The notes beneath the pieces are model-generated. The model searched no databases. It saw only the letters and a program-made list of their open reading frames with translations, and was not told where the DNA came from. Of a stretch of 64,000 nt of DNA, positions 16,884-24,121 are shown piece after piece. Source of the stretch: Chthonomonadaceae bacterium (GTDB taxonomy: Bacteria; Armatimonadota; Chthonomonadetes; Chthonomonadales; Chthonomonadaceae); contig DAIDHN010000011.1 in assembly GCA_027459665.1 (NCBI GenBank), forward strand, positions 1 to 64,000, read 5' to 3'. A program made the position numbers and the translations under genes. Within the stretch, counting starts at the first letter, position 1. Every line of letters begins with the position of its first letter.

Positions 16884-17677
16884 TCCCTCCCCCGGTCGGC
16901 ATCCCGCTCCGTGTGCTGCTTGCGATCCAGTTCCGCAGCGTCTCGGTGTAGTTTCTCAGTCTCTCGTAGCGCCTGGTCATACGCAGTAATAGCCTCAAGG
17001 CAGATTCGTTCTCCCGGCGTAGGCGCTCGTTCTCCTGGATAATCTTCTCTCGCTCTTCTTTCCATCTGCGCCGAAAAGCTTCTCTGCGCTCGCGGGCTTT
17101 CTCGCTCCGCTCGGTCCTGCGAAAAAGTGCGGTGATGTTGCGCGTTCGCTTGGTATCGTTCTCTTGCACGCTCTTTCTTTTCCAGGTGATCGCGTTCATT
17201 TCGGCCAAATTCCCGGCAATATATCAGGTTCCAAGCCTCATCTAACGTCCGGAATTCGCGCGGCGAAAGGTCGAGCTTTCTCCCGTTCGTTTGCCGGGCG
17301 TCAATCCAGACATGAGCATGGGTGTAGTCGGTGTTCTGGTGAACAAACCCGATGGCCCGCGTACCTGGAAGTGTCGTGTTCAGCCATTCTCTTACCATCC
17401 CTGCCGCTACCGTGCCTGGTGTCTTTACCTCGAAAGAGAGAAGGGTTCGGTAGTGCGTTCTCCCTTTCCCTTCTGCCTCCTCACGAAGCTGGGCATACAA
17501 TACAAGGTTCTCTCTTAACTCCTCAAACGTGGTGGCTCGCCTTACCTCTTCCGGCAACCCTTGAGAGACAAACCCGCACACGCCGCCCTCCTCCCCTCGC
17601 TCTCTTACCGCCGATGGTCGGCTGATATAGGCGACGTGTGCGCCTCCTGCGCCCCGTGTCCCGACTGTGAAACGCAG
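16880..17677 (-). CDS. Relaxase (MobA-like, MOB_P-type), likely CTG start
   Basis: Nicks and carries the transferred strand at oriT. HYRTLLSFE and THAHVWIDAR (the HxH metal site, motif III) are visible, then DEAWNLIYCREFG and a charged coiled C-terminus. A GTG at 17581 would cut off the N-terminus. In the same frame upstream, FTVGTRGAGGAHVAYISRPSA looks like the natural relaxase N-terminus. No ATG/GTG/TTG precedes it, but a CTG at 17677 has GGGGAAGGGGG upstream, so I place the start there (265 aa). It follows mobC by 17 nt. The catalytic tyrosine may be the one in AYISR. Confidence 0.75.
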   Translation of the reverse strand: MRFTVGTRGAGGAHVAYISRPSAVRERGEEGGVCGFVSQGLPEEVRRATTFEELRENLVLYAQLREEAEGKGRTHYRTLLSFEVKTPGTVAAGMVREWLNTTLPGTRAIGFVHQNTDYTHAHVWIDARQTNGRKLDLSPREFRTLDEAWNLIYCREFGRNERDHLEKKERARERYQANAQHHRTFSQDRAERESPRAQRSFSAQMERRAREDYPGERAPTPGERICLEAITAYDQALRETEKLHRDAAELDRKQHTERDADRGRE

Positions 17678-17694
17678 GAACGTTCCCCCTTCCC

Positions 17695-18078
17695 CTATTT
17701 CATCCTCCGCTTAACCTCTATTGCCAGCGCCTTCACCATGCGGGCGGTCTGCCGGATCTCGGCAAGCGTCGGCGGGACAACCGGCGCTCCCTTCGCGGCG
17801 GCGTTCAGCCGGTGTGCGATCTGGTTGAGATTGACTCCGGCCTTTTCCAACAAAAACCGTGTCCGGAAGAGTTCTTCCCGGTCGCGTAGTGTCGGTGGGT
17901 AGCGCCGCTCGATGACGGTTCGCGCGAGATACCGGGATATAGAAATATCTGCCTCTTTTGCCTCACGGCGAAACGTCTCGCGCTCCGGAGCGGTGACGCG
18001 AACAGTGAGCCTGTACGGGTAGTTTTTGGCCGGTCTATATCGGGGTTTCTGGTGGTCCGGTAGAGAAGTGCTTTCCAT
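17695..18078 (-). CDS. MobC-like relaxosome accessory protein, 127 aa
   Basis: A small basic DNA-binding protein: RLTVRVTAPERETFRREAKEA resembles a ribbon-helix-helix N-terminus, and LEKAGVNLNQIAHRLNAAAKG is the characteristic segment of MobC/TraJ-type mobilization proteins. It lies between oriT and the relaxase and is transcribed away from oriT, as in IncP/IncQ-like mobilization modules. It would bind oriT and help the relaxase melt the nic site. Confidence 0.88.
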   Translation of the reverse strand: MESTSLPDHQKPRYRPAKNYPYRLTVRVTAPERETFRREAKEADISISRYLARTVIERRYPPTLRDREELFRTRFLLEKAGVNLNQIAHRLNAAAKGAPVVPPTLAEIRQTARMVKALAIEVKRRMK

Positions 18079-18152
18079 GCGCCATGCAGGGTAAGGGAGA
18101 CAAACGGATAGTACAAGTGACTTAAAGCAGAACCGAGGTAGATTGTGTTGTG

Positions 18153-18185
18153 GGGCGCTGACGTCAGCGCCCGTATCCTGCCTTC
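18153..18185. other. Probable oriT with IncP-like nic sequence
   Basis: A perfect 20-bp palindrome lies at 18153-18172 (arms GGGCGCTGAC/GTCAGCGCCC). It is followed by TATCCTGC (18174-18181), which fits the YATCCTG/Y nic consensus of the IncP (RP4) relaxase family; cleavage would fall after G18180. Its place just upstream of mobC and the relaxase gene supports oriT. The rest of 18079-18348 holds no gene. Confidence 0.75.
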
Positions 18186-18215
18186 ACCCCGTTTTGCAAC
18201 ATTTCCGGCTCCCGA

Positions 18216-18286
18216 TTTTTCCACAGTTCACCGCTCGCTTTGGGGCATCTGGAAAAGCCCCGCGCTCGCGTGGTCCTGTGGAAAAA
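18216..18286. repeat. Inverted pair of DnaA-box-like sequences
   Basis: TTTTTCCACAG (18216-18226) and its exact reverse complement CTGTGGAAAAA (18276-18286) flank a GGGGC/GCCCC hairpin. The core TTTCCACA resembles a DnaA box, and a perfect TTATCCACA lies at 19624-19632. These could help replication of an excised form or bind a regulator; no rep gene is visible. Confidence 0.4.
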
Positions 18287-18348
18287 CCATTTCGCAGTGG
18301 TCAGATCTGCTTGCGCTTCAATGTAGGTTATGGCAGTTTTCTTCCGCT

Positions 18349-18783
18349 ATGTCTGACTTTGATTCAAGAGATGCAGGGCGGAAGCAAGAATTCGGTTCCC
18401 TGGCGGATCTATTCGCCGATGCCGAACTCGTCTTTGTCTATACGCGGGCACAGGCTATTGAAGACGGCACTCTAGTAGATGTGTCCAAGATGGCAAAAGA
18501 AGCAGGCTTTGTCTATCCGGTGGCTGTAACCGCTACGCTGTGGGCCGATATTGAGGCGATCTCCGAGGAGTATGCTGAATTTGAAGACGTTCAAGGGCGC
18601 TTGTGGGATGTGCTTTACATGGGGCATATGGCGATCCTGCACAGCAAAGGTGACGAGTCTGAGCTTCTCTACAAGCTCATTCTTCACACTGGAGGAAACG
18701 AGGAGTACACAGTCAAACTCGTCTGCGGCCCCGGCGACAATCGAGAGCCGGTGATTACCTTGATGCAACCGGACGAAGATTAA
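18349..18783 (+). CDS. DUF6573-like protein, 144 aa
   Basis: Recognisable as the plasmid/ICE-associated DUF6573 type from the opening SLADLFADAELVFVYTRAQAIEDGTLVDVSKMAKEAGF and the following TLWADIEAI. Function is unknown for the family. ATG 18349 is chosen because the upstream frame does not look coding. It converges on RadC with only 3 bp between stops. Such proteins often travel with antirestriction or mobilization genes, which fits the position next to oriT. Confidence 0.7.
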   Translation: MSDFDSRDAGRKQEFGSLADLFADAELVFVYTRAQAIEDGTLVDVSKMAKEAGFVYPVAVTATLWADIEAISEEYAEFEDVQGRLWDVLYMGHMAILHSKGDESELLYKLILHTGGNEEYTVKLVCGPGDNREPVITLMQPDED

Positions 18784-18786
18784 ACC

Positions 18787-19353
18787 TCAAATCATTCCAC
18801 GCTCTTTGAGCGAACAAAACCGCCCATTCTCACCGATAACGATGTGGTCCAGAACTTCGATACCGAGGAGTTGGCCCGCTTCATGAAGGCGCTGCGTGAC
18901 GCGCTTATCTTCCGCCGATGGCGTGGGGTCGCCGGAGGGGTGATTATGAGCCAGGATGATGCTCGCGGCGTTGGCAAGAATCGCGGCCTTGTAGACTTCT
19001 CTCGGATGAACAAGCGCCGAATCCAGAATGCCGACACTGACGGTGTTGATCCCGATCACAGCGTTCTTTGTATCAAGAAGAAGAGTAACAAAATGCTCCC
19101 GATCAGTCTCTTTGAGAAATTCTCCAACGACTGTCGCCACATCCTGGGGGCTGCGAATCGTCGGGCGCTCCTGCACTGACATAACATTGCTTCGGCGAAG
19201 AAAGACTGTGTAGACCGGGAGGAAGTCCGGTGTCGTGGTGAGTGGAGGTAGCGTTGCGTCTTTCACTTGATGGGTTCCGCTTGGTGGAAATCGCATCTCC
19301 TCGAACTGAAAGGCGACTTGATGGGGATTGGAGGCGTCTTGAGATCGGCGCAT
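18787..19353 (-). CDS. radC: RadC-family JAB/MPN domain protein, 188 aa
   Basis: The MPN+ metal site is intact: a Glu-containing start EFLKETDREHF, then ILAHNHPSGDPTPSAED (HxH...S...D) and IGIEVLDHIVIGE-type ending. Mobile-element RadC proteins are common next to integrases and defence genes; the biochemical role is still debated. The N-terminal 60 residues lack the helix-hairpin-helix of chromosomal RadC. The start at ATG 19353 has no good Shine-Dalgarno; MSVQERP inside the frame is an alternative. Confidence 0.9.
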   Translation of the reverse strand: MRRSQDASNPHQVAFQFEEMRFPPSGTHQVKDATLPPLTTTPDFLPVYTVFLRRSNVMSVQERPTIRSPQDVATVVGEFLKETDREHFVTLLLDTKNAVIGINTVSVGILDSALVHPREVYKAAILANAASIILAHNHPSGDPTPSAEDKRVTQRLHEAGQLLGIEVLDHIVIGENGRFCSLKERGMI

Positions 19354-19468
19354 AGAAAGTTACGCCGATGGTCGCCTGTCTGTTTCTGCAAGTCAAACTG
19401 TCAAGTCGTTTCTTGCCTCCGGCGGCCAGGCGCTCGCCGCCCTGGACCCGGCAGCGCGTTCCTCCTTT

Positions 19469-19708
19469 TCATTGAAAATGAGAATAGGGGAGTTTGCCGT
19501 CGTCGGCCATGAAAAGTTGTGCAAATTCTTTGCTTGGTGTGGCCGCGACGGTCAAACGAAGCTTGCGCTGAAGGAGCAAATGGTAACGGTGTCGAATATC
19601 TCTCCGATGGTTTCCACTAATCTTTATCCACAGACGGCATTGCCGTTCGTTGAATCGAGCGGACAGCAGGGACGCCGCGACCGCACAAGTATTTGGTGTA
19701 GGGCGCAT
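19469..19708 (-). CDS. Possible small basic protein at the right end
   Basis: A 79-codon frame from ATG 19708, ending inside the element. It is rich in Arg/His (RRDIRHRYHLLLQRKLRL) and then AATPSKEFAQLFMADDGKL. No Shine-Dalgarno and no family recognised. It could be the remnant of a gene cut by the element end or a chance frame. The rest of 19354-19720 shows nothing coding that I can support. Confidence 0.25.
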   Translation of the reverse strand: MRPTPNTCAVAASLLSARFNERQCRLWIKISGNHRRDIRHRYHLLLQRKLRLTVAATPSKEFAQLFMADDGKLPYSHFQ

Positions 19709-19720
19709 GAAGAGGGGGCG

Positions 19721-19752
19721 CGACAGAAGAGGAACAATGACGAAGCTACTAA
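19721..19752. other. attR, right end of the element
   Basis: AGAAGAGGAACAA (19725-19737 or so) and GAAGCTACT (19742-19750) mirror the left end. The AA at 19751-19752 is the other copy of the probable crossover dinucleotide, directly followed by ComM codons for KLYSIAGLL. Confidence 0.78.
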
Positions 19753-20629
19753 GCTTTACTCGATAGCAGGTCTGCTGAATTCGGAAAGAGCCTTGATCAA
19801 TACACGGCCGTTTCGATCTCCTCATCATACAGTGAGTACTGCAGCACTGGTGGGAGGAGGAAGTGTGCCGCGGCCAGGCGAAGTAAGCCTCGCACATCAT
19901 GGCGTTTTGTTTATGGATGAGCTGCCCGAATTTCCACGCGATGGACTGGAGGTGCTGCGGCAGCCGCTGGAAGACGGGGTAGTGCACATAGCCCGCGTAA
20001 GCGCCTCCTATGCATTTCCTGCACTGTTTACGCTGGTTGCAGCTATGAACCCGTGCCCCTGCGGTTTTTATGGCGACAAGTTTCGTGAGTGTACATGCAC
20101 CCCAGAAGCGGTGAAAAAATATCAGAAACGCATCTCTGGGCCATTGCTCGACCGCATTGACTTGCACATCGAAGTACCGCGGCTTTCAGAGGATGAGCTG
20201 CTGCAAATGCAGCAGGGAGAGGCATCTGAAAAAATACGTGAACGGGTTTGCAAGGCCAGAAAAGTGCAGGAAAATCGATTCACGCATCCTCTGCCCCAAA
20301 CTCCTTCGCATTACACAGAAGATACACCACCGCATCCCGCAGACCAGGCAGCTCAGAAAACGCCCAGCCCCCAGGCCAATCGGCCTGTTTATTGCAATGC
20401 CCAGATGGGGCCGGCTGAAATTCGCGCATACTGCCAGCCCGATGAACCCGTAAAAGAACTGCTTAGGCAGGCCATTCAGAACCTGGGTCTCTCAGCCCGT
20501 GCATACGACCGACTGCTGAAGGTAGCCAGAACCATTGCAGACCTGGAAAACGCAGAGCACATTACCACTTCTCATGTGGCAGAAGCCATCAATTACCGAA
20601 GCCTGGACCGCAAATACTGGGGCGGGTAA
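19751..20629 (+). pseudogene. comM: comM 3' part, separated from its 5' end by the element
   Basis: Encodes the second two-thirds of ComM/YifB: LYSIAGLL, FRSPHHTVS, LFMDELPEF (Walker B), AAMNPCPCGF (cysteine loop), GPLLDRIDLHIEVP and the C-terminal Mg-chelatase-like domain ending SLDRKYWGG. The frame is intact from the element border to the stop, and would rejoin the left fragment exactly if the element excised. No promoter or start for this part alone is evident. Loss of ComM is expected to reduce natural transformation efficiency. Confidence 0.9.
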
Positions 20630-20711
20630 AACAAGGAAGGAAAATAGTACTGACAGCATAGAACATAGTAGATGTAATTGTTGAACATCGCAGTGATCAG
20701 GAGCAGATACT

Positions 20712-21479
20712 ATGCTTACAGACAATCAGGTTCAGTCTTATCATGAAAACGGATTCCTGCTGGTGAAAGGGCTGTTTTCCAAAGAAGAGGCAGCTGACTA
20801 CAGGGCGGCGGGACATTCCCTCATAGAGAGGCTTTCTGCTATTCATGATGTAGATGCTACGTGGGGCAGTGCCAGGGCTTCCATTGCCGAAGCGCAGAAA
20901 ACACGTCTCTTCCACTGTCATGACGTGCAGTTCTACGATGCTGTTTTTTCTCGTCTCATTGTAGATCCGCGCTTCACAAATGCAGCTGCCAGTGTAATGG
21001 GAACGCCTAACGTGCAGCTGCATCATACGAAAATGTTTATCAAGCCGCCCGAAAAAGGCAGCCCGTTTCCCATGCACCAGGATCACCCCTATTTTCCGCA
21101 CGACAGGCATTCTATGATCGCCGCTATCATTCACTTTGATGATGCCCCATTGGAAAAAGGCTGTGTACGAGTAGTGCCTGGCAGTCACCACAAGGGACCG
21201 CTGGAGCATCAGCCGGAAGGCGGATGGCATCTTCCCTTCTCCGAATATCCCCTGGAGAGTGCTGTTCCCTGCCCGGCAGAGGCGGGCGACGCGCTTTTCT
21301 TTAGCTATCTCACCATCCATGGTTCAGGAGTGAATGTAAGTCAGGAGGCACGAACCACGCTGCTGGTGCAAATGCGCGACCCTGCCGATCCGCCCAGTGT
21401 TCAGACCCATCTTTCCAGGGGGCAGGGTATGATGCTGCGAGGGATTAACCCGGTCGCAGCATCAGAAATGCCCAAGTAA
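20712..21479 (+). CDS. Phytanoyl-CoA dioxygenase (PhyH) family protein
   Basis: A non-heme Fe(II)/2-oxoglutarate oxygenase. The iron ligands are H122 and D124 in MHQDHPY and H203 in TIHGSGVN, and R214 in QEARTTL suits 2-oxoglutarate binding. At 255 residues it is full length. ATG 20712 follows GGAG (20699-20702). It stands alone between comM and the convergent SLH/CsgG gene, so the substrate cannot be told from the neighbours. Confidence 0.88.
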   Translation: MLTDNQVQSYHENGFLLVKGLFSKEEAADYRAAGHSLIERLSAIHDVDATWGSARASIAEAQKTRLFHCHDVQFYDAVFSRLIVDPRFTNAAASVMGTPNVQLHHTKMFIKPPEKGSPFPMHQDHPYFPHDRHSMIAAIIHFDDAPLEKGCVRVVPGSHHKGPLEHQPEGGWHLPFSEYPLESAVPCPAEAGDALFFSYLTIHGSGVNVSQEARTTLLVQMRDPADPPSVQTHLSRGQGMMLRGINPVAASEMPK

Positions 21480-21491
21480 ACAGCAGATTGC

Positions 21492-22922
21492 TCAGTGGCC
21501 AGTGTCTATCAGCACACTCACTTTGTAGTCCCACAAAAAGTGGTTTCGAGCATTGGCGCTTAGAATGAGCTGAGCGTCGCTGTTGCTGATAATCAGCACA
21601 TCTCCGTGAACCGCAGTGGCGCGCACCTCCAGCGGGTGTGCGCCCGCTTTAGTCGCCTGTACTACGTGAAATGCATAGCGCACGGTGCCATACTCATCCA
21701 CAAAGTCTGGCCCCGGCATATGGCTGTGACGCGGGTAAATCAGGTCTCCTGCCTCGTCGCGTACCGTCATCCCCATTGCACGCTCGGTGCCAAAGCCGCG
21801 GGCATCTACAATAAGCCCAGTGTAGAATGCGATGTTTGCAGCCTGTGCAGTAGTAGAAATGGGTATGATTTGTGCAGGAGCAGGCGGCGTGCCGGAAGCA
21901 TCGTCGGGCGAAATGCACTGAATATTGCCGCGGGTAAGCAGGTCATGTACAAAAGACCATGTAGCGGCCATATCTGGGTGCAGCGACTGCTGAGATGGCC
22001 ACAGGCCTCTGTCGAGTGCGACTCCCACATAGGGTTTTGCCCAGGGACGCACCCAGTCTGCATCGGGCAGCGCATTGGCAGAAGAGACGGCAGCGCTTAA
22101 GGCGCGCTTAGACATAGGGAACAGGGCACGTACCACGGCAACAAGCGCTCTTACCCTGCTCACCGTGCCCTGATTGGAAAGTATAGTGAAAAGCGACTGC
22201 TGACCGCCCGATATTTTTGCAACTACACGCGCCATATCCTGCTGGGTCAATGTATCGTCTGGCGCTCCTAAAACACAGGATATTCCACGTGTTACTGCAT
22301 CGCCAGAGGCAGGCTGTGCTGCGGGCACTGTCTGCGCGGCAGGAGCAGTGAACGTAAGCGGGGCTGTTACCGGCTGCGTGTTTACTGCCGAACTGCCTGT
22401 ATTTTCCAGCAGCGCATGTCCGGTTGTGTTCATGTGAAACTTTTCGGCCAGTTTTTCAATTACCGATGTGAGGTGATCAAGCGGCCCGCTCACACTGGCA
22501 GAACACCCCTGCACCAGCCCGCCGTTTTTCACATTGATCAGGCTGGCATTCAGCATCAGTGTGCCTCCAGTAGTAAGATAGCTGCCTACTACAAGGCGGT
22601 CTGCGCCAATAAATCGCGCTATTCTGGCAATTTGCTGAGGTGAGTTGAGGGCAGAAGGCTGCATCAAAATCTGTATCATGCTCTGGCTGATTTGGGCACG
22701 GTCTACCATATGCAAATAATGTGACTGCCCCAAATCGGTGAGCAGCGTGTTTGCAATAAACTGTCCAGTTTGTTCATCTGTGCCAGTAAACCCGGCCACG
22801 GCCACCGTTAAGTTTGATTTTGCTGGTATGGCTGCCTCAGGTTCTGCAGCACGTGCCAGAACGGGCGAAATAATCAATGCGCCCAGTACACATCCAATAG
22901 TAATACGCCCCCACGCATTCAT
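21492..22922 (-). CDS. Secreted CsgG/FlgO-like protein with SLH-like segment, 476 aa
   Basis: A signal peptide (WGRITIGCVLGALIISPVLARA) is followed by TVAVAGFTG...IANTLLTDLGQ and VDRAQISQSM and ADRLVVGSYL, the CsgG-like curli/lipoprotein-assembly fold. A linker leads to SLH-like sequence, DADWVRPWAKPYVGVALDRGLWP (about 290-320), which would anchor it to the pyruvylated wall polymer made by the neighbouring csaB. The C-terminal 120 residues look like a beta domain of unknown role. The second ATG (22922) is preferred, with GGAG at 7 nt spacing. Single gene, not obviously coupled to csaB. Confidence 0.7.
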   Translation of the reverse strand: MNAWGRITIGCVLGALIISPVLARAAEPEAAIPAKSNLTVAVAGFTGTDEQTGQFIANTLLTDLGQSHYLHMVDRAQISQSMIQILMQPSALNSPQQIARIARFIGADRLVVGSYLTTGGTLMLNASLINVKNGGLVQGCSASVSGPLDHLTSVIEKLAEKFHMNTTGHALLENTGSSAVNTQPVTAPLTFTAPAAQTVPAAQPASGDAVTRGISCVLGAPDDTLTQQDMARVVAKISGGQQSLFTILSNQGTVSRVRALVAVVRALFPMSKRALSAAVSSANALPDADWVRPWAKPYVGVALDRGLWPSQQSLHPDMAATWSFVHDLLTRGNIQCISPDDASGTPPAPAQIIPISTTAQAANIAFYTGLIVDARGFGTERAMGMTVRDEAGDLIYPRHSHMPGPDFVDEYGTVRYAFHVVQATKAGAHPLEVRATAVHGDVLIISNSDAQLILSANARNHFLWDYKVSVLIDTGH

Positions 22923-23014
22923 GTTCATACTCCTTTCGCCCAATTTGCGAATGTGACTATGTTTGGTAGATGTGCAAATGCACACTATCCGCAAGAATGC
23001 GTGTTTATGTTGGA

Positions 23015-24121
23015 TTAATGCATGGCGGCGAGCGCTCTCTCTGTGTTTACCGCTGCTCCCTGCCTCATTTCGCAGGTGGCAGCATGCAGGATTTCAGAGC
23101 GCTGCGGCCTGTGTATCAGCGCTTGTTCCACACGGTGTACAACTGAATCTCCGTTGGCAAATTCCGGGTCAAACTGCAGAATGTCATCCGGGCACCCCAG
23201 CCTTTTCATCAGCGCTTCTACCTTGTGGTCATATGAAATTGCAATGGGTGGCACCCCTGCGGCAGCTGCCAGAATAAGGGCATGCAGGCGCATGGCCACC
23301 ACAGCCTGAGCGCCTTGAAGCAGCCGAAGCAGTACGGCAGGCGGGTAGGGCAGCTGCAGTACATGGAAGCGTTCTGCAGCACCGGTTGCCAGTGCTGCTT
23401 CCTGGGCATAGATGCGGTCTATCGGATGCTGCATGGGCAGGAGGCATATCTTCATGCTGCACCTTGCTTGCAGTGCAAGCAGCAGGGGGGCAAACCGGGA
23501 GGCTGGCGCACCCTTCCATGGGCGCATGGCAACGATGATATATGGCTCATCTGTATTCAGCCCTTCCAACTGCCGCACCATCTGCAGTGTGCATTCGGGG
23601 GCTGGCTGCAGCGCAAAAGCCGGGTCGGCGGTAATCTCTACAGGCCGGTGCACCCCCAGGTCTTTCAGCAGCTGTGCCGAGGCAGGGTCGCGCACGGTAA
23701 TGCATGCTGCCCTGTTTGCTGTAATACTCACCAGTTTTCTGCTTGCAGGGCGGTGCAGCGGTCCAATGCCCTGTGCATAAAACATGAGCGGGGTACCCAG
23801 CACAGGCGCTGCACGTGCAACCAGCAGATAGTACAGCAGAGAATGCAGGCTGGTGGTATCTTGCAGCAGGCTGCCGCCGCCAGAGAGCAGCAGTCTGCTG
23901 CGGCGTATAGCCGCAATCACCGCGCCTGCGTTCATGCGGGGTACTGCGGGCAGGCCGTGCAGAGCCATGGTAGATTCAGGGTTTTGAGAAAGCACTGCAA
24001 GTTCGGGTCTGTTTGAACCCATAGCTGCAAAGGTAGCCTGCACTCCAGCCAGCACTGCCTCATCTCCGGCATTGCCGCAGCCGTAGTATCCAGAAATCAG
24101 GCAGCCGCTGCGTTTGGGCAT
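23015..24121 (-). CDS. csaB: CsaB, polysaccharide pyruvyltransferase
   Basis: Adds pyruvate ketals to a cell-wall polysaccharide so that SLH proteins can bind. The fold is recognised from ISGYYGCGNAGDEAVLAG, LLLSGGGSLLQDTTS, YAQGIGPL and the late AMRLHALILAA (GT-B-like). ATG 24121 is used, giving a TGATG overlap with the DUF5693 gene; the upstream frame is not native. The coupled pair csaB-DUF5693 and the nearby SLH-like protein point to an S-layer or similar surface layer. Confidence 0.92.
   Translation of the reverse strand: MPKRSGCLISGYYGCGNAGDEAVLAGVQATFAAMGSNRPELAVLSQNPESTMALHGLPAVPRMNAGAVIAAIRRSRLLLSGGGSLLQDTTSLHSLLYYLLVARAAPVLGTPLMFYAQGIGPLHRPASRKLVSITANRAACITVRDPASAQLLKDLGVHRPVEITADPAFALQPAPECTLQMVRQLEGLNTDEPYIIVAMRPWKGAPASRFAPLLLALQARCSMKICLLPMQHPIDRIYAQEAALATGAAERFHVLQLPYPPAVLLRLLQGAQAVVAMRLHALILAAAAGVPPIAISYDHKVEALMKRLGCPDDILQFDPEFANGDSVVHRVEQALIHRPQRSEILHAATCEMRQGAAVNTERALAAMH

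Larger units (their letters stand above)
421..19750. mobile_element. Integrative and mobilizable element in comM, serine-integrase type, about 19.3 kb
   Basis: The left end (421-446) and right end (19725-19750) are imperfect inverted repeats, matching at 23 of 26 positions, and each is flanked by an AA dinucleotide. Joining the flanks gives GAG GCA ACC AAG CTT TAC, restoring the ComM sequence EATKLYS. Joining the ends gives GAAGCTACT-AA-AGTAGCTTC at the centre of an attP-like palindrome of about 54 bp, the layout known for large serine integrases. A truncated integrase gene lies just inside the left end. Mobilization genes and an oriT lie near the right end, and defence genes fill the middle. 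No complete conjugation machinery is visible, so transfer would need a helper. Confidence 0.87.

Noticed and set aside
19472-19750. In-frame upstream extension of the comM 3' part
   Set aside because: The extension lies inside the element and has no ComM similarity; the open frame is accidental.
410-19755. EATK encoded at both borders taken as a target-site duplication
   Set aside because: The codons differ at most third positions. The right-hand copy is explained by the element's own inverted repeat; only AA is truly shared.
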